From assembly GCF_016722965.1 (NCBI RefSeq), contig NZ_JAEQNB010000003.1, positions 124,001-188,000 on the forward strand: a stretch of DNA of 64,000 nt. Reading direction: 5' to 3'. Made by a program: the position numbers and the translations under genes. The notes under the pieces are model-generated. The model was given only the letters and a program-made list of their open reading frames with translations. It searched no databases and had not been told where the DNA came from. Within the stretch, counting starts at the first letter, position 1. Each line of letters starts with the position of its first letter. The stretch comes from Tumebacillus amylolyticus (lineage in GTDB: Bacteria > Bacillota > Bacilli > Tumebacillales > Tumebacillaceae). Positions 43,969 through 52,501 of this stretch are shown piece by piece.

Positions 43969-45222
43969 TTACGCGGACTCGCCTTGGATTTGCCCTTCGG
44001 CGGTGAAGAGACGCGGTTTCTCTTCGCCGTCGACGCTCTCCTTGGTGATCACGCACTTGGTGACGTCATCGCGCGACGGAAGGTCGAACATGATGTCCAA
44101 CATCGTCGACTCGATGATCGCACGCAGACCACGCGCACCGGTCTTGCGCTTGATCGCTTCTTCGGCGATCGCATGCAGAGACTCATCGGTGAACTCCAGC
44201 TCGATGGAATCCATGTTCAGCAGACGTTGGTACTGCTTCACGATGGCGTTCTTCGGCTCGGTCAAGATGCGGATCAGCGCGTCGGTGTCAAGCGGTTCGA
44301 GCGAAGTCAGAACCGGCAGACGGCCGACGAACTCCGGGATCAGACCGTAGCGCTGCAGGTCTTCCGGCATCAGTTTGGTCAGAACGAACTCTTCCTTTTT
44401 CTTGGCCGGGTCGCTGCCAAAACCGATGACCTTGTCCCCCATACGGCGCTTGATGATCTGCTCCATACCGTCGAAAGCACCGCCGCAGATGAACAGGATG
44501 TCCTTGGTGTCGATCTGGATGAACTCCTGGTGCGGATGCTTGCGTCCCCCTTGCGGCGGAACGGAAGCGGTGGTGCCTTCGAGGATTTTCAGCAGGGCTT
44601 GTTGCACGCCTTCGCCGGAAACATCGCGGGTGATCGACGGATTCTCCGACTTGCGGGCGATCTTGTCGATTTCGTCGATGTAGATGATGCCCTTCTGCGC
44701 TTTCTCCACGTCGTAGTCGGCTGCTTGGATCAAACGAAGCAGCACGTTTTCGACGTCCTCCCCGACATAACCTGCTTCGGTCAGCGAAGTTGCATCGGCA
44801 ATCGCGAACGGAACATTCAGGATGCGGGCAAGGGTTTGTGCGAGCAGGGTCTTACCGGAACCGGTCGGACCAATCAGCAGGATGTTCGACTTGGACAGTT
44901 CGACTTCCTCGCTGGATTTGGTCGAGCCGGTGTTGATGCGCTTGTAGTGGTTGTAAACGGCTACAGCCAGCGCTTTTTTGGCGTCGTCTTGGCCGATTAC
45001 ATATTGGTTGAGGATTTCTCGGATCTCCCGCGGTTTCGGGACATCCTTCATTTCAAACTCTTCCTCTTCCCCGAGCTCCTCCTCTACAATCTCGTTGCAG
45101 AGTTCGATGCACTCGTCGCAAATGTAGACGCCCGGACCGGCGACCAGCTTGCGGACTTGATCCTGCGTTTTGCCGCAGAACGAGCACTTGAGCTGTCCCT
45201 TGTCGTCGTTGAATTTGAACAT
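43969..45222 (-). CDS. clpX: ClpX unfoldase, ATPase subunit of ClpXP
   Basis: 417 aa. Zinc-binding domain with Cys13, Cys16, Cys35, Cys38; Walker [16 protein letters not shown]; Walker [11 protein letters not shown]; pore loop GYVGED; ClpP-contact IGF loop in DKVIGFGSD; sensor 2 TGARGLRAI. It unfolds tagged or regulatory substrates and feeds them to ClpP, whose gene is directly upstream at a 17-base distance. Confidence 0.97.
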   Translation of the reverse strand: MFKFNDDKGQLKCSFCGKTQDQVRKLVAGPGVYICDECIELCNEIVEEELGEEEEFEMKDVPKPREIREILNQYVIGQDDAKKALAVAVYNHYKRINTGSTKSSEEVELSKSNILLIGPTGSGKTLLAQTLARILNVPFAIADATSLTEAGYVGEDVENVLLRLIQAADYDVEKAQKGIIYIDEIDKIARKSENPSITRDVSGEGVQQALLKILEGTTASVPPQGGRKHPHQEFIQIDTKDILFICGGAFDGMEQIIKRRMGDKVIGFGSDPAKKKEEFVLTKLMPEDLQRYGLIPEFVGRLPVLTSLEPLDTDALIRILTEPKNAIVKQYQRLLNMDSIELEFTDESLHAIAEEAIKRKTGARGLRAIIESTMLDIMFDLPSRDDVTKCVITKESVDGEEKPRLFTAEGQIQGESA

Positions 45223-45239
45223 GAGATTCCCCCCTTACC

Positions 45240-45830
45240 TTACATCTGGTCGATCCGCTCGATGACGGTATCGATCAGACCGTAGTCTTTGGATTCTGCC
45301 GCCGACATGAAATTATCACGGTCGGTGTCTTTCTCGATCTGCTCCAGCGGTTGGCCGGTGCGCTCCGCCATGATGCGGTTGAGCTTCTCACGAGTCTTGA
45401 GGATCCAATCAGCGTGGATTTTGATGTCGCTGGCTTGGCCGCGTGCGCCACCCAGAGGCTGATGGATCATGATCTCGGCGTTCGGCAGCGCGTAACGCTT
45501 GCCTTTGGCCCCGGCGTTCAGGAGAAATGCACCCATGCTCGCGGCAAGACCGATGCAGATCGTGGAGACGTCCGGCTTGATGTACTGCATCGTGTCGTAG
45601 ATCGCCATACCGGCGGTCACCGAACCACCCGGCGAGTTGATGTACAGGTGGATGTCCTTCTCCGGGTCTTCTGCAGCCAAGAACAGGAGTTGTGCCACCG
45701 CCACGTTCGCCACCATGTCGTCAATCGGCGTGCCGATGAAAATAATACGGTCCTTCAGCAGGCGGGAGTAGATGTCGTAGGCACGCTCCCCGCGGCTCGT
45801 CTGTTCAACTACCATCGGTACCAAGTTCAT
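45240..45830 (-). CDS. clpP: ClpP serine protease
   Basis: 196 aa, usual length for this tetradecameric protease. Catalytic triad Ser98 (GLAASMGAF), His123 (IMIHQPLGG) and Asp172 (TDRDNFMSA). [18 protein letters not shown] is the oxyanion region. AGGAGG precedes the ATG. It sits between tig and clpX; in B. subtilis clpP is elsewhere and CtsR-controlled, and I see no CtsR heptad repeat here. Confidence 0.97.
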   Translation of the reverse strand: MNLVPMVVEQTSRGERAYDIYSRLLKDRIIFIGTPIDDMVANVAVAQLLFLAAEDPEKDIHLYINSPGGSVTAGMAIYDTMQYIKPDVSTICIGLAASMGAFLLNAGAKGKRYALPNAEIMIHQPLGGARGQASDIKIHADWILKTREKLNRIMAERTGQPLEQIEKDTDRDNFMSAAESKDYGLIDTVIERIDQM

Positions 45831-45883
45831 GTGTCTGATCCTCCTTCACTGTCGGGAATATCGGTAGGGTTATGTATGTTTGG

Positions 45884-45917
45884 AAAAACAAGGCACTTAT
45901 GAAAGTGCCTTGTTTCG
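45884..45917 (-). terminator. Terminator after tig
   Basis: Minus-strand stem AAACAAGGCACTT / AAGTGCCTTGTTT with TTCC tail, between tig and clpP. Confidence 0.85.
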
Positions 45918-45944
45918 ATCCAACAAGCTATGTGGTTACTACAA

Positions 45945-47243
45945 TTACTTCGCGGAAGAAACGAGCAATTCGACCGTTTTGCGGGTCTTGATGTCGTTCT
46001 TGAGGTTGGAGAGTTCCGGGTCACGGGATTCGAGAATCGACTTGACGCGGTCCACTTCCATTTTCGCAGATTCTGCGATTTTTGCGAGTTCAACGTTTAC
46101 TTCGTCATCGGTAGCTTCGATTCCTTCTGCAGCGGTGATCGCTTCGAGAACGAGACCGGTGCGGACGCGAGCTTCGGCTTGGCCGCGGAACTCGTCCTTG
46201 AGGGATTCTTCGGATGCGCCCGTGAATTGAACGTAAGCGTCAAACGGAATGCCTTGCATTTGCAGGCGTTGTTTGAAGTCGTTCATCAGAACTTCGATCT
46301 CGTTTTCGAACATCGCGGTCGGGATGTCGATGGTTGCGTTCTCCACAGCTTTGGAGATCACAGCTTCTTCGAGGTAGTTCTTGGAATCTTGCTCGGCTTT
46401 TTCTTGAAGTTTATTCGAGATGTCAGCCTTCAATTCGTCGAGGGAGTTGAACTCGGAGATGTCCTTCGCGAATTCATCGTCCAGCGCCGGCAATTGCTTG
46501 CGCTTCACGTCGTTGAGCGTGATCTTGAAGACAGCCGGTTGACCCGCCAGAGCTTTCACATGGTAAGCTTCCGGGAAGGTAACGTTGATCTCCTTCTCTT
46601 CGCCTTTCTTCGTGCCGATCAGTTGCTCTTCGAAGCCCGGGATGAACAGACCGGAACCAATCTCGAGTTGGTAGTTGTCTGCTTCGCCGCCTTCAAACGC
46701 TTCGCCGTTGACGAAACCTTTGAAGTCCATGAAGACGATGTCGCCGTTTTCAACCGCTACGTCGTCGCCTGCAACCACGATTTCAGCGTGGGACTTTTGC
46801 AGGTTTGCGAGTTCTTCTTCCACTTGTTCAGCGGAAACGGTGAAGTCTTTTTTCTCGACTTCGAGGCCTTTGTACTCGCCGAGTTCAACTTCCGGCTTGA
46901 CGGTTACGGTTGCTTTGATAACCGCTTCTTGGCCTTTGCCGAATTGAACAACATCGATTTCCGGACGATCAACCGGGGTGATGTTCGCTTCACGAACTGC
47001 TTGGGAGTAGGCAATCGGTAACAGGATGTCCAACGCGTCTTGATATAATACCTCGACGCCGTAACGGGTTTCGAAGATCGCACGCGGCACTTTGCCTTTG
47101 CGGAAGCCCGGCATGGAAACGCCCTTTACAACTTTTTTGAACGCTTGATCAAGCGCTTCGGTTACTTCTGCTTCGCCGACTTGGAATTCAAGAACGCCGA
47201 CGTTTTTTTCAACTTTTTCCCATTTTTTGACTGCAACTGCCAT
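45945..47243 (-). CDS. tig: Trigger factor, ribosome-associated chaperone and prolyl isomerase
   Basis: 432 aa, normal length. N-terminal ribosome-binding domain with the contact motif GFRKGKVPRAIFETRYG (residues about 43-59), a central FKBP-type domain (GDDVAVENGDIVFMDFKGFVNGEAF ... FEEQLIGTKKGEEKEINVTFPEAY) and a helical C-terminal chaperone domain. Binds nascent chains at the ribosome exit tunnel. AAGGAGG precedes the ATG; a consensus promoter lies 95 bases upstream. Confidence 0.97.
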   Translation of the reverse strand: MAVAVKKWEKVEKNVGVLEFQVGEAEVTEALDQAFKKVVKGVSMPGFRKGKVPRAIFETRYGVEVLYQDALDILLPIAYSQAVREANITPVDRPEIDVVQFGKGQEAVIKATVTVKPEVELGEYKGLEVEKKDFTVSAEQVEEELANLQKSHAEIVVAGDDVAVENGDIVFMDFKGFVNGEAFEGGEADNYQLEIGSGLFIPGFEEQLIGTKKGEEKEINVTFPEAYHVKALAGQPAVFKITLNDVKRKQLPALDDEFAKDISEFNSLDELKADISNKLQEKAEQDSKNYLEEAVISKAVENATIDIPTAMFENEIEVLMNDFKQRLQMQGIPFDAYVQFTGASEESLKDEFRGQAEARVRTGLVLEAITAAEGIEATDDEVNVELAKIAESAKMEVDRVKSILESRDPELSNLKNDIKTRKTVELLVSSAK

Positions 47244-47337
47244 CTGACAATTTCCTCCTTAAAAATACCGTGCGAAAGCTCGTCCATATGTAGGTCGTGG
47301 CTCCACGAGTTGTATTTTTGATTGGATAGACCATCAC

Positions 47338-47365
47338 ATTATAACACAACCCAATCAACTTTCAA
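47338..47365 (-). promoter_or_regulatory. tig: Sigma-A promoter of tig
   Basis: TTGAAA and a perfect TATAAT, 16 bases apart on the minus strand. The region between it and tig contains a small CGTGG-AG-CCACG palindrome in the leader. Confidence 0.65.
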
Positions 47366-47373
47366 ATACATGC

Positions 47374-47404
47374 AGAAAATCCTCGCCCAAGGGCGAGGAT
47401 TTTA
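47374..47404 (-). terminator. Terminator of the tRNA cluster
   Basis: Minus-strand stem AAAATCCTCGCCC / GGGCGAGGATTTT with a two-base TT centre, after tRNA-Gln. Confidence 0.85.
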
Positions 47405-47413
47405 TCGTTGCAT

Positions 47414-47488
47414 TGGCTGGGGAGGAAGGGATCGAACCTTCGCATGACGGAGTCAAAGTCCGTTGCCTTACCGCTTGGCGACTCCCCA
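47414..47488 (-). tRNA. tRNA-Gln (TTG)
   Basis: 75 bases with encoded CCA. Acceptor TGGGGAG pairs with CTCCCCA, D-arm GCCAAGCGG, anticodon stem ACGGA/TCCGT with loop CTTTGAC (anticodon TTG), T-arm GGTTCGATCC. Last tRNA of a four-gene cluster. Confidence 0.96.
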
Positions 47489-47491
47489 ACA

Positions 47492-47568
47492 TGGGGCGAT
47501 CGAGGGGAATCGAACCCCCGAATGCCAGAGCCACAATCTGGTGCGTTCACCACTTCGCCACGACCGCC
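47492..47568 (-). tRNA. tRNA-His (GTG)
   Basis: 77 bases with encoded CCA and the histidine-specific extra G(-1) opposite C73. Anticodon stem CCAGA/TCTGG with loop TTGTGGC (anticodon GTG); T-arm GGTTCGATTCC. One G-T wobble in the acceptor stem. Confidence 0.96.
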
Positions 47569-47593
47569 ATGTTGATATTGAATTAAATAGAAA

Positions 47594-47670
<77 letters not shown>

Positions 47671-47677
47671 AAAGCAA

Positions 47678-47751
47678 TGGAGCGGGTGATGGGAATCGAA
47701 CCCACGCGACCAGCTTGGAAGGCTGGAGTTCTACCATTGAACTACACCCGC
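47678..47751 (-). tRNA. tRNA-Gly (TCC)
   Basis: 74 bases with CCA. Acceptor GCGGGTG/CACCCGC, D-arm AGTTCAATGGTAGAAC, anticodon stem CCAGC/GCTGG with loop CTTCCAA (TCC), T-arm GGTTCGATTCC. First tRNA of the cluster. Confidence 0.96.
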
Positions 47752-47761
47752 AGAGAAGAAA

Positions 47762-47778
47762 GCCGCGCTTGTCGCGGC
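47762..47778 (-). terminator. Hairpin before tRNA-Gly (ysnB terminator or tRNA leader)
   Basis: GCCGCG-ACAAG-CGCGGC followed by TTTCTTC on the minus strand, downstream of the tRNA promoter and 11 bases before tRNA-Gly. It may terminate ysnB readthrough or be a processed leader. Confidence 0.45.
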
Positions 47779-47788
47779 AACGAAACTT

Positions 47789-47818
47789 AGTATACATCAG
47801 ATAACGTGGAGAAGTCAA
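47789..47818 (-). promoter_or_regulatory. Promoter of the tRNA cluster
   Basis: TTGACT and TATACT, 18 bases apart on the minus strand. The -35 overlaps the TGA stop codon of ysnB. Confidence 0.6.
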
Positions 47819-48342
47819 CGGGCTTCCCACGTTTTTTTTAGATCAAAAGCAGGAATCCGGTCACCGTCGAGCGTGTAGAACGCAAAGTCTGCTTCCACCC
47901 CGCCCTGTTCGGTGCGCGTGAGGTCGAGCACGCAGTACGTACAAACGGTGTAGCCGCGCGGGTACGAGAGCGAACCTGGGTTGAGAAAAACTCGGCCCTC
48001 CTCTTCGGTCAGCGTCGGCGTGTGGGTATGTCCGAATACCGCGATATCCGCCTGTCGTTCGGCGGCACGATAGAGCAACGGAAGCGGAGTGGTTTTGACG
48101 TTGAGCGTATGGCCGTGAGCGAGCAGAACTTTCAAGCCCAGCAGTTCGAATTCCTGCTCGGTGGCGGCGCTTGCCGGGTCGTCGCAGTTTCCGCAGACCG
48201 CGATGGCGCGGGGGAAATCATCGAGCACGTCGTCCGCATGATCTCCCGCATGCACCAACAAATCAAAGCGGCCCACCTGCCGCACGACGAGTTGAATCCG
48301 GTCGGTGCGGCCGTGGGAATCGCTGATGATGAGCACCCTCAT
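47815..48342 (-). CDS. ysnB: Metallophosphoesterase, YfcE/MJ0936 type (YsnB)
   Basis: 175 aa calcineurin-like phosphodiesterase. Metal-binding motifs in order: IISDSHG (DxH), LLVHAGDHADD (GD), AVCGNCDD (GN[H/C]D form), LLAHGHTL (HGH), and VFGHTHTP (GHTH). Its natural substrate is unknown. It overlaps the end of ysnA by 4 bases (ATGA) and completes rph-ysnA-ysnB as in Bacillus. Confidence 0.93.
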   Translation of the reverse strand: MRVLIISDSHGRTDRIQLVVRQVGRFDLLVHAGDHADDVLDDFPRAIAVCGNCDDPASAATEQEFELLGLKVLLAHGHTLNVKTTPLPLLYRAAERQADIAVFGHTHTPTLTEEEGRVFLNPGSLSYPRGYTVCTYCVLDLTRTEQGGVEADFAFYTLDGDRIPAFDLKKTWEAR

Positions 48343-48953
48343 GCTTGGGAATCTTCTTCCGACTTGAGCATGTCGACCATGGCGCGCAACGCCTTGGCCC
48401 GGTGGGAGATGGCGTTTTTTTCTTGGAGAGTGATTTCGGCGAGGGTTTGCCCTTGAGACGGCAGATAGAACAGCGGATCATAGCCGAATCCGTCCTCACC
48501 GCGGGGTTCGGTCAAGACACGACCTTCGACGGTGCCAAACGAAACCAGCGTTTCTTGGCCCGGTCGAGCCAGCGCAATCGCCGAGACAAATCGCGCCCCA
48601 CGCTCCGATTCCCCCACTCCCTGCATTTCCTGAAGCAACTTCAAGTTGTTGCTCTCATCCGTTGCGTCCTCTCCGGAAAAACGCGCCGAATACACGCCCG
48701 GACGACCGTCCAGCGCGTCAACTTCAAGCCCGGAGTCGTCTGCCAAGGCCGGGCAATGGTACAACGCGGAGATCTCCTCCGCTTTTTTCATCGCATTGCC
48801 TGCAAACGTGTCGCGGTCTTCGACCACTTCCGGTGCGTCTGCGGGCACCGGCTCCACGTGCCAGCCTAACTCCGCAAAAAAAGAAGCGATCTCCCGCACC
48901 TTGCCTTGGTTGCGGGTCGCCAGCAACAGTTTGTTCACAATCCGTTCCGACAT
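48339..48953 (-). CDS. rdgB: XTP/dITP pyrophosphatase (RdgB/HAM1 family)
   Basis: 204 aa (B. subtilis YsnA). Hydrolyses non-canonical purine nucleoside triphosphates to keep them out of DNA and RNA. Motifs: LLLATRNQGKVREI (SxNxxK type), LADDSGLEVDALDGRPGVYSARFSG, EDGFGYDPLFYLP and NAISHRAKAL. The ribosome binding site is poor: GGAAGG is 13 bases from the ATG, so a GTG start five codons on is possible. Confidence 0.94.
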   Translation of the reverse strand: MSERIVNKLLLATRNQGKVREIASFFAELGWHVEPVPADAPEVVEDRDTFAGNAMKKAEEISALYHCPALADDSGLEVDALDGRPGVYSARFSGEDATDESNNLKLLQEMQGVGESERGARFVSAIALARPGQETLVSFGTVEGRVLTEPRGEDGFGYDPLFYLPSQGQTLAEITLQEKNAISHRAKALRAMVDMLKSEEDSQA

Positions 48954-48972
48954 GTTCCGACAACTGCCTTCC

Positions 48973-49737
48973 TTATGTATGTTGCACGGTGTTCGCGTTT
49001 GCCGCGATCAAGTTGACGATTTCCTCGCCGAGCACCGCTTTTTGCTTCGCGACCAACGACTCCACGCCCTGCTGGCCGAGCCCGATCATCGCTTGCAATT
49101 CGTCCATCGAGAACGACGATTCCTCGCCCGTGCCTTGCAGTTCGACGAACTTGCCGCCTCCGGTCATCACGATGTTCATGTCCACCGCTGCCGCCGAATC
49201 CTCTACGTAGTTCAAGTCGAGCACCGGTGCCCCGTTGACGATCCCGACCGACGTTGCTGCCAGGAAGTCTGTGATCGGAAGCGAGGTGAGCGATCCTTTT
49301 TTCATATGTTTATAGAGAGCATCCGCCAGCGCAACAAATGCGCCGGTGATCGACGCTGTGCGTGTGCCGCCGTCCGCTTGGATGACGTCGCAGTCCAGCC
49401 ACAGGGTCTTCTCCCCCAATTTTTCCAGATCAACGACCGCTCGCAGAGCACGCCCGATCAAACGTTGGATCTCCATCGTGCGCCCGCCGACTTTGCCGCG
49501 CGTCGATTCGCGTTGGTTGCGGGTTCCTGTCGATCGCGGCAACATGCCATACTCCGCCGTGATCCAACCGGTTCCGGAATTGCGCAAGAACGGCGGTACT
49601 TTATCCTCCACAGTCACAGTGCAAATGACCTTCGTATCACCGACCGTGATCAACACAGAGCCTTCCGCATGCTTGATGTAATCGCGCTCGATTGTCACCA
49701 CGCGCGTCTCGTTGGCTTTTCTTCCATCTCCTCGCAT
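48973..49737 (-). CDS. rph: Ribonuclease PH
   Basis: 254 aa phosphorolytic 3'-5' exoribonuclease trimming tRNA precursors. [72 protein letters not shown] and [20 protein letters not shown] are diagnostic. GAGGAGG lies 7 bases before the ATG. Its position close to a tRNA cluster fits its job. Confidence 0.97.
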   Translation of the reverse strand: MRGDGRKANETRVVTIERDYIKHAEGSVLITVGDTKVICTVTVEDKVPPFLRNSGTGWITAEYGMLPRSTGTRNQRESTRGKVGGRTMEIQRLIGRALRAVVDLEKLGEKTLWLDCDVIQADGGTRTASITGAFVALADALYKHMKKGSLTSLPITDFLAATSVGIVNGAPVLDLNYVEDSAAAVDMNIVMTGGGKFVELQGTGEESSFSMDELQAMIGLGQQGVESLVAKQKAVLGEEIVNLIAANANTVQHT

Positions 49738-49822
49738 GTGTTTGCCTCCTCATCGTCCCATTGGAATACTCTTGTAGCATAACCTTTTCTTTCGGTTTCC
49801 ACTACCCCTAACTTCACGACAG

Positions 49823-49860
49823 GAAAAAAACCAACGAAGCCCTTGTCCCCGTTGGTTTTC
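49823..49860 (-). terminator. Terminator after gerM
   Basis: Minus-strand stem AAAACCAACG / CGTTGGTTTT with a 13-base loop and T-tail, between gerM and rph. Confidence 0.8.
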
Positions 49861-49881
49861 CCCTACTTCCTACCTTATGAA

Positions 49882-50928
49882 TTAGAGCTTTTGCTCGTTG
49901 ACGACTTTCGGTGCGGTGACCGGTTTGGAGAAGTCCATCCACTGTTTCGCCACGTTCATCGCGTCCGGCTTCGCCGTTGCTTGCGCCATCGACGGTGCTT
50001 TGCCGTTGACGGTGAACTGGACTTGTTGGACACCCGTATTCGCTGCGACGGAGAGCACGATGGAGTTGACCATGTTTTTCTCCGCATTGGTGCCACTGGA
50101 AACTTGGAAGTCGTTGCCGAAGTCAAGTACTGCCACTTTGTCTTTCTGATCGGACTTCTGCAGTTTCAAGGTCGGTTGCACGACAGCTTCGAGACCGTCC
50201 ACGTTCGGACCTTTCGCCAGTTCCGCCATCGTCAGTTCCACCATCTTGCTGGAATCCGACTTCGGAACAATGCGGGTAACCGGCACGAGGTAGGAGAAGT
50301 TGCCCTCTTGGTTGGCGCCGGAGAAGTAGAGTGTTAACTTGGTCGCGTTGGACGGAGTTACACCGTTGGCAACTTGCAAGTTGATGCCGTTGTCACGCGA
50401 GATGGCGTCCGAGATCGGAGTGCCATTTTTCAAGGTCGGTTGCGCTTTGCCGTCGATGATGAACTGCACTTTGGAGATGCCTTCGATCCCGGTCAACGAC
50501 CAGACGACCGCGTCTACGATGGCGTGCTCCTGCTCTTCGGTTTTGTAGTTCAACACGTCCTTGGAGAAATCAACTCGTGCGACGTGGTTGTTGATCGACA
50601 CGCCTTTGATCTGAGTCCCTTTGGGCAGGACATTTTGCAAGCCGGTACCGGAAAGCGAAGCATCACCCGGTCCGCCGGCGACCATGTGTTCCAGCGTCGA
50701 TTTGGCAATCGAGTTGGTTTTCTCCATCTTGATATTCAGGGGGACGACAAAGCCGTTTTGATTGCTGACATAGACCGTAGTCGGCATGACGTTCGTCGCT
50801 TGTTCTCCTGCGGTTCCTTGCGATGTACTGGGGGTCGAGGTTTTTTCCGGAGTCAGCGTACAACCGGTGGCCGCCACGATCGACATCGCGAGGACCGCGA
50901 CCAGCGCATAGTGGTATTTCTTACGCAT
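49882..50928 (-). CDS. gerM: GerM spore germination/sporulation lipoprotein, two GerMN domains
   Basis: 348 aa. Signal peptide with lipobox AATGC (near residue 22), a Thr/Ser-rich linker, then two GerMN repeats: VYVSNQNGFVVPLNIKME ... LPKGTQIKGVSINNHVARVDFSKDVLNY and LTLYFSGANQEGNFSYLVPVTRIV ... VAVLDFGNDFQV. In B. subtilis GerM is needed for septal peptidoglycan remodelling and engulfment and for germination. ATG with GGAGGAGG 8 bases upstream; the longer frame begins six codons earlier with no site. Possible sigma-E element at 50970-50999. Confidence 0.94.
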   Translation of the reverse strand: MRKKYHYALVAVLAMSIVAATGCTLTPEKTSTPSTSQGTAGEQATNVMPTTVYVSNQNGFVVPLNIKMEKTNSIAKSTLEHMVAGGPGDASLSGTGLQNVLPKGTQIKGVSINNHVARVDFSKDVLNYKTEEQEHAIVDAVVWSLTGIEGISKVQFIIDGKAQPTLKNGTPISDAISRDNGINLQVANGVTPSNATKLTLYFSGANQEGNFSYLVPVTRIVPKSDSSKMVELTMAELAKGPNVDGLEAVVQPTLKLQKSDQKDKVAVLDFGNDFQVSSGTNAEKNMVNSIVLSVAANTGVQQVQFTVNGKAPSMAQATAKPDAMNVAKQWMDFSKPVTAPKVVNEQKL

Positions 50929-50969
50929 CGCGTTTTCCTCCTCCAAACTGGAATCTCGTTACTTGTTAC

Positions 50970-50999
50970 CATGTATACGAGATCGTGGACGAGATATGC
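50970..50999 (-). promoter_or_regulatory. gerM: Possible sigma-E promoter of gerM
   Basis: Minus strand GCATATC - 15 bases - TATACATG resembles the sigma-E pattern (ATATT, then CATACAnT) with mismatches. Mother-cell expression would fit GerM's role. Confidence 0.3.
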
Positions 51000-51030
51000 T
51001 TGGAATTTGTCCACAGGAGACAAGTTTTTG

Positions 51031-51831
51031 TTACTTGAGTTCGATGCGTGTGACGTCGATGTCCATATGAAGCCAGCGACCACCGATCTTGCGGAAGTTC
51101 TCAGGGTCTCCCGTTGTGAAAAATTGATGATGGGGCGCCAGGTTGTTTTCATTCAGTTGGTGCTTGACGGAAAGCACCGTACTTGCTTCTCGGGCAGTCT
51201 CTTCGGCAGAGTTGATCAACTCGACCTGCTCGCCCATCACGCTGGCAATCACCGGCGCAAGCAAAGGATAGTGCGTGCAACCGAGAATCAACGTATCGAT
51301 ATGATGCTCTCGAATGGAGCTCAAGTACTCCTCCACGATCTCCCGTGCTTCGTCCGTTTCTGTCAAGTCTGACTCCACGAGCTGGACGAACGGTTTGCAA
51401 GCGCGGTTGGTCACAAACAGTCGCGGGTTGATGCGATGCAATTCCCGACGGTACGCATCGGAGTTGATCGTGTTCTCCGTGCCGATGACGCCGATGCGAC
51501 CGGTCTTCGTCGTGGAAATCGCCGCCCGGCTGCCCGGCACGATTACGCCGACGACGGGGACCGAATAGCGATGACGGGCTTCTTCCAAGCCGGCCGCCGT
51601 CGCCGTGTTGCAGGCGATGATGATCATCTTGACACCCTGATCGACCAGAAAGTCCATGATTTCAAATAAAAACTTCTTCACTTCCTCCGGCGGACGGCTC
51701 CCATATGGGCAGCGCGCTTTGTCGCCCACATAGAGAATGTTCTCTTGTGGGAGTTGTCGAAGGACTTCTCCGACGACGGTCAAACCGCCGAAGCCGGAGT
51801 CGAGGATGCCGATCGGTTTTGTGGATGACAC
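51031..51831 (-). CDS. racE: Glutamate racemase
   Basis: 266 aa. Makes D-glutamate for peptidoglycan. Opening PIGILDSGFGGLTVVGEVLRQLP, YVGDKARCPYGSRP, catalytic cysteines in IIACNTATAAGLEE and LILGCTHYPLLAP. It starts with GTG; AAGGGAC is 9-10 bases upstream. Between ysmB and gerM, as in B. subtilis. Confidence 0.96.
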   Translation of the reverse strand: MSSTKPIGILDSGFGGLTVVGEVLRQLPQENILYVGDKARCPYGSRPPEEVKKFLFEIMDFLVDQGVKMIIIACNTATAAGLEEARHRYSVPVVGVIVPGSRAAISTTKTGRIGVIGTENTINSDAYRRELHRINPRLFVTNRACKPFVQLVESDLTETDEAREIVEEYLSSIREHHIDTLILGCTHYPLLAPVIASVMGEQVELINSAEETAREASTVLSVKHQLNENNLAPHHQFFTTGDPENFRKIGGRWLHMDIDVTRIELK

Positions 51832-51884
51832 GGGTAAATCGTCCCTTTCTCAGCTGTCTGACTGACATGTAGGTAGTATATGGT

Positions 51885-51936
51885 CAAAAAGAAAAAGCGC
51901 TCCCGTCCCGTCCCAATAGGCGGCGGAAGTGCTTCT
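51885..51936 (-). terminator. Imperfect terminator after the MarR gene
   Basis: Minus-strand AAGCACTTCC ... GGGAGCGCTT with mismatches, then TTTTCTTTTT. Confidence 0.45.
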
Positions 51937-51941
51937 CCGAG

Positions 51942-52385
51942 TCAATCACTGATATGATTATAGATTTCCGAAAGCGCCGTGACAAGAGGCGCGAGGTCCT
52001 TGGATTCTACATGAACCAAAGCTTTCTCCAACGATTCGCGGCGAACGATGAGTACTTTCTCGATCAGATCACGACCGCGTTCCTTCATATGTAACCGCAC
52101 GACACGGCGATCGTTTTTGTCGCGAACACGCTCAACCAAGTCGTTGCGCTCCATGCGGTCAACGAGGTCGGTCGTGGTGCTGTAGGCGAGGTAGAGCTTG
52201 GAACTCAACTCCCCAATCGTCAAATCGCCGAATTCGCTCAAATAGATCAGCGCATCGAATTGCGGGGGCGTGATCGAGAAGTCGCTTAGAATATCTCGGC
52301 CACGGCGGCGGACTTCCTTGGCAATTTGGCGAAGCAAATGTTCGATCTCAACGACGAGACCGGAATGGATCGACGATTCAGTCAT
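51942..52385 (-). CDS. ysmB: MarR-family transcriptional regulator (YsmB-like)
   Basis: 147 aa. Winged helix DLTIGELSSKLYLAYSTTTDLVDRMERNDLVERVRDKNDRRVVRLHMKERG with the wing motif DKNDRRV. Target unknown. GGAGGG lies 5 bases before the chosen ATG; a longer frame starts 13 codons upstream without a site. Its position before racE matches B. subtilis ysmB, hence the symbol. Confidence 0.88.
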   Translation of the reverse strand: MTESSIHSGLVVEIEHLLRQIAKEVRRRGRDILSDFSITPPQFDALIYLSEFGDLTIGELSSKLYLAYSTTTDLVDRMERNDLVERVRDKNDRRVVRLHMKERGRDLIEKVLIVRRESLEKALVHVESKDLAPLVTALSEIYNHISD

Positions 52386-52461
52386 AGTTTCCCTCCTGTG
52401 CTGTACCTCCTCTGATTGTAACATTGTCCCGACTGCTTGGTCAATTGAATTTGAATAACAT

Positions 52462-52498
52462 TAAAAAAAACACCCGCCTCCGAGAAGGCGGATGTTTC
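52462..52498 (-). terminator. Terminator of the macA-macB-permease transcript
   Basis: Minus-strand stem AAACATCCGCCT / AGGCGGGTGTTT with a T8 tail. Confidence 0.88.
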
Positions 52499-52501
52499 TT
52501 T

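Noticed and set aside
43984-45285. 433-codon plus-strand frame opposite clpX
   Set aside because: Antisense shadow; clpX on the minus strand is full length with zinc finger and AAA+ motifs.
45831-45944. CtsR operator before clpP
   Set aside because: No heptad direct repeat resembling the CtsR site is present; only the tig terminator and a ribosome binding site are seen.
47492-47568. tRNA-His seemingly lacking G(-1)
   Set aside because: On realignment the first base is the G(-1), pairing with C73, and a normal 7-bp acceptor follows.
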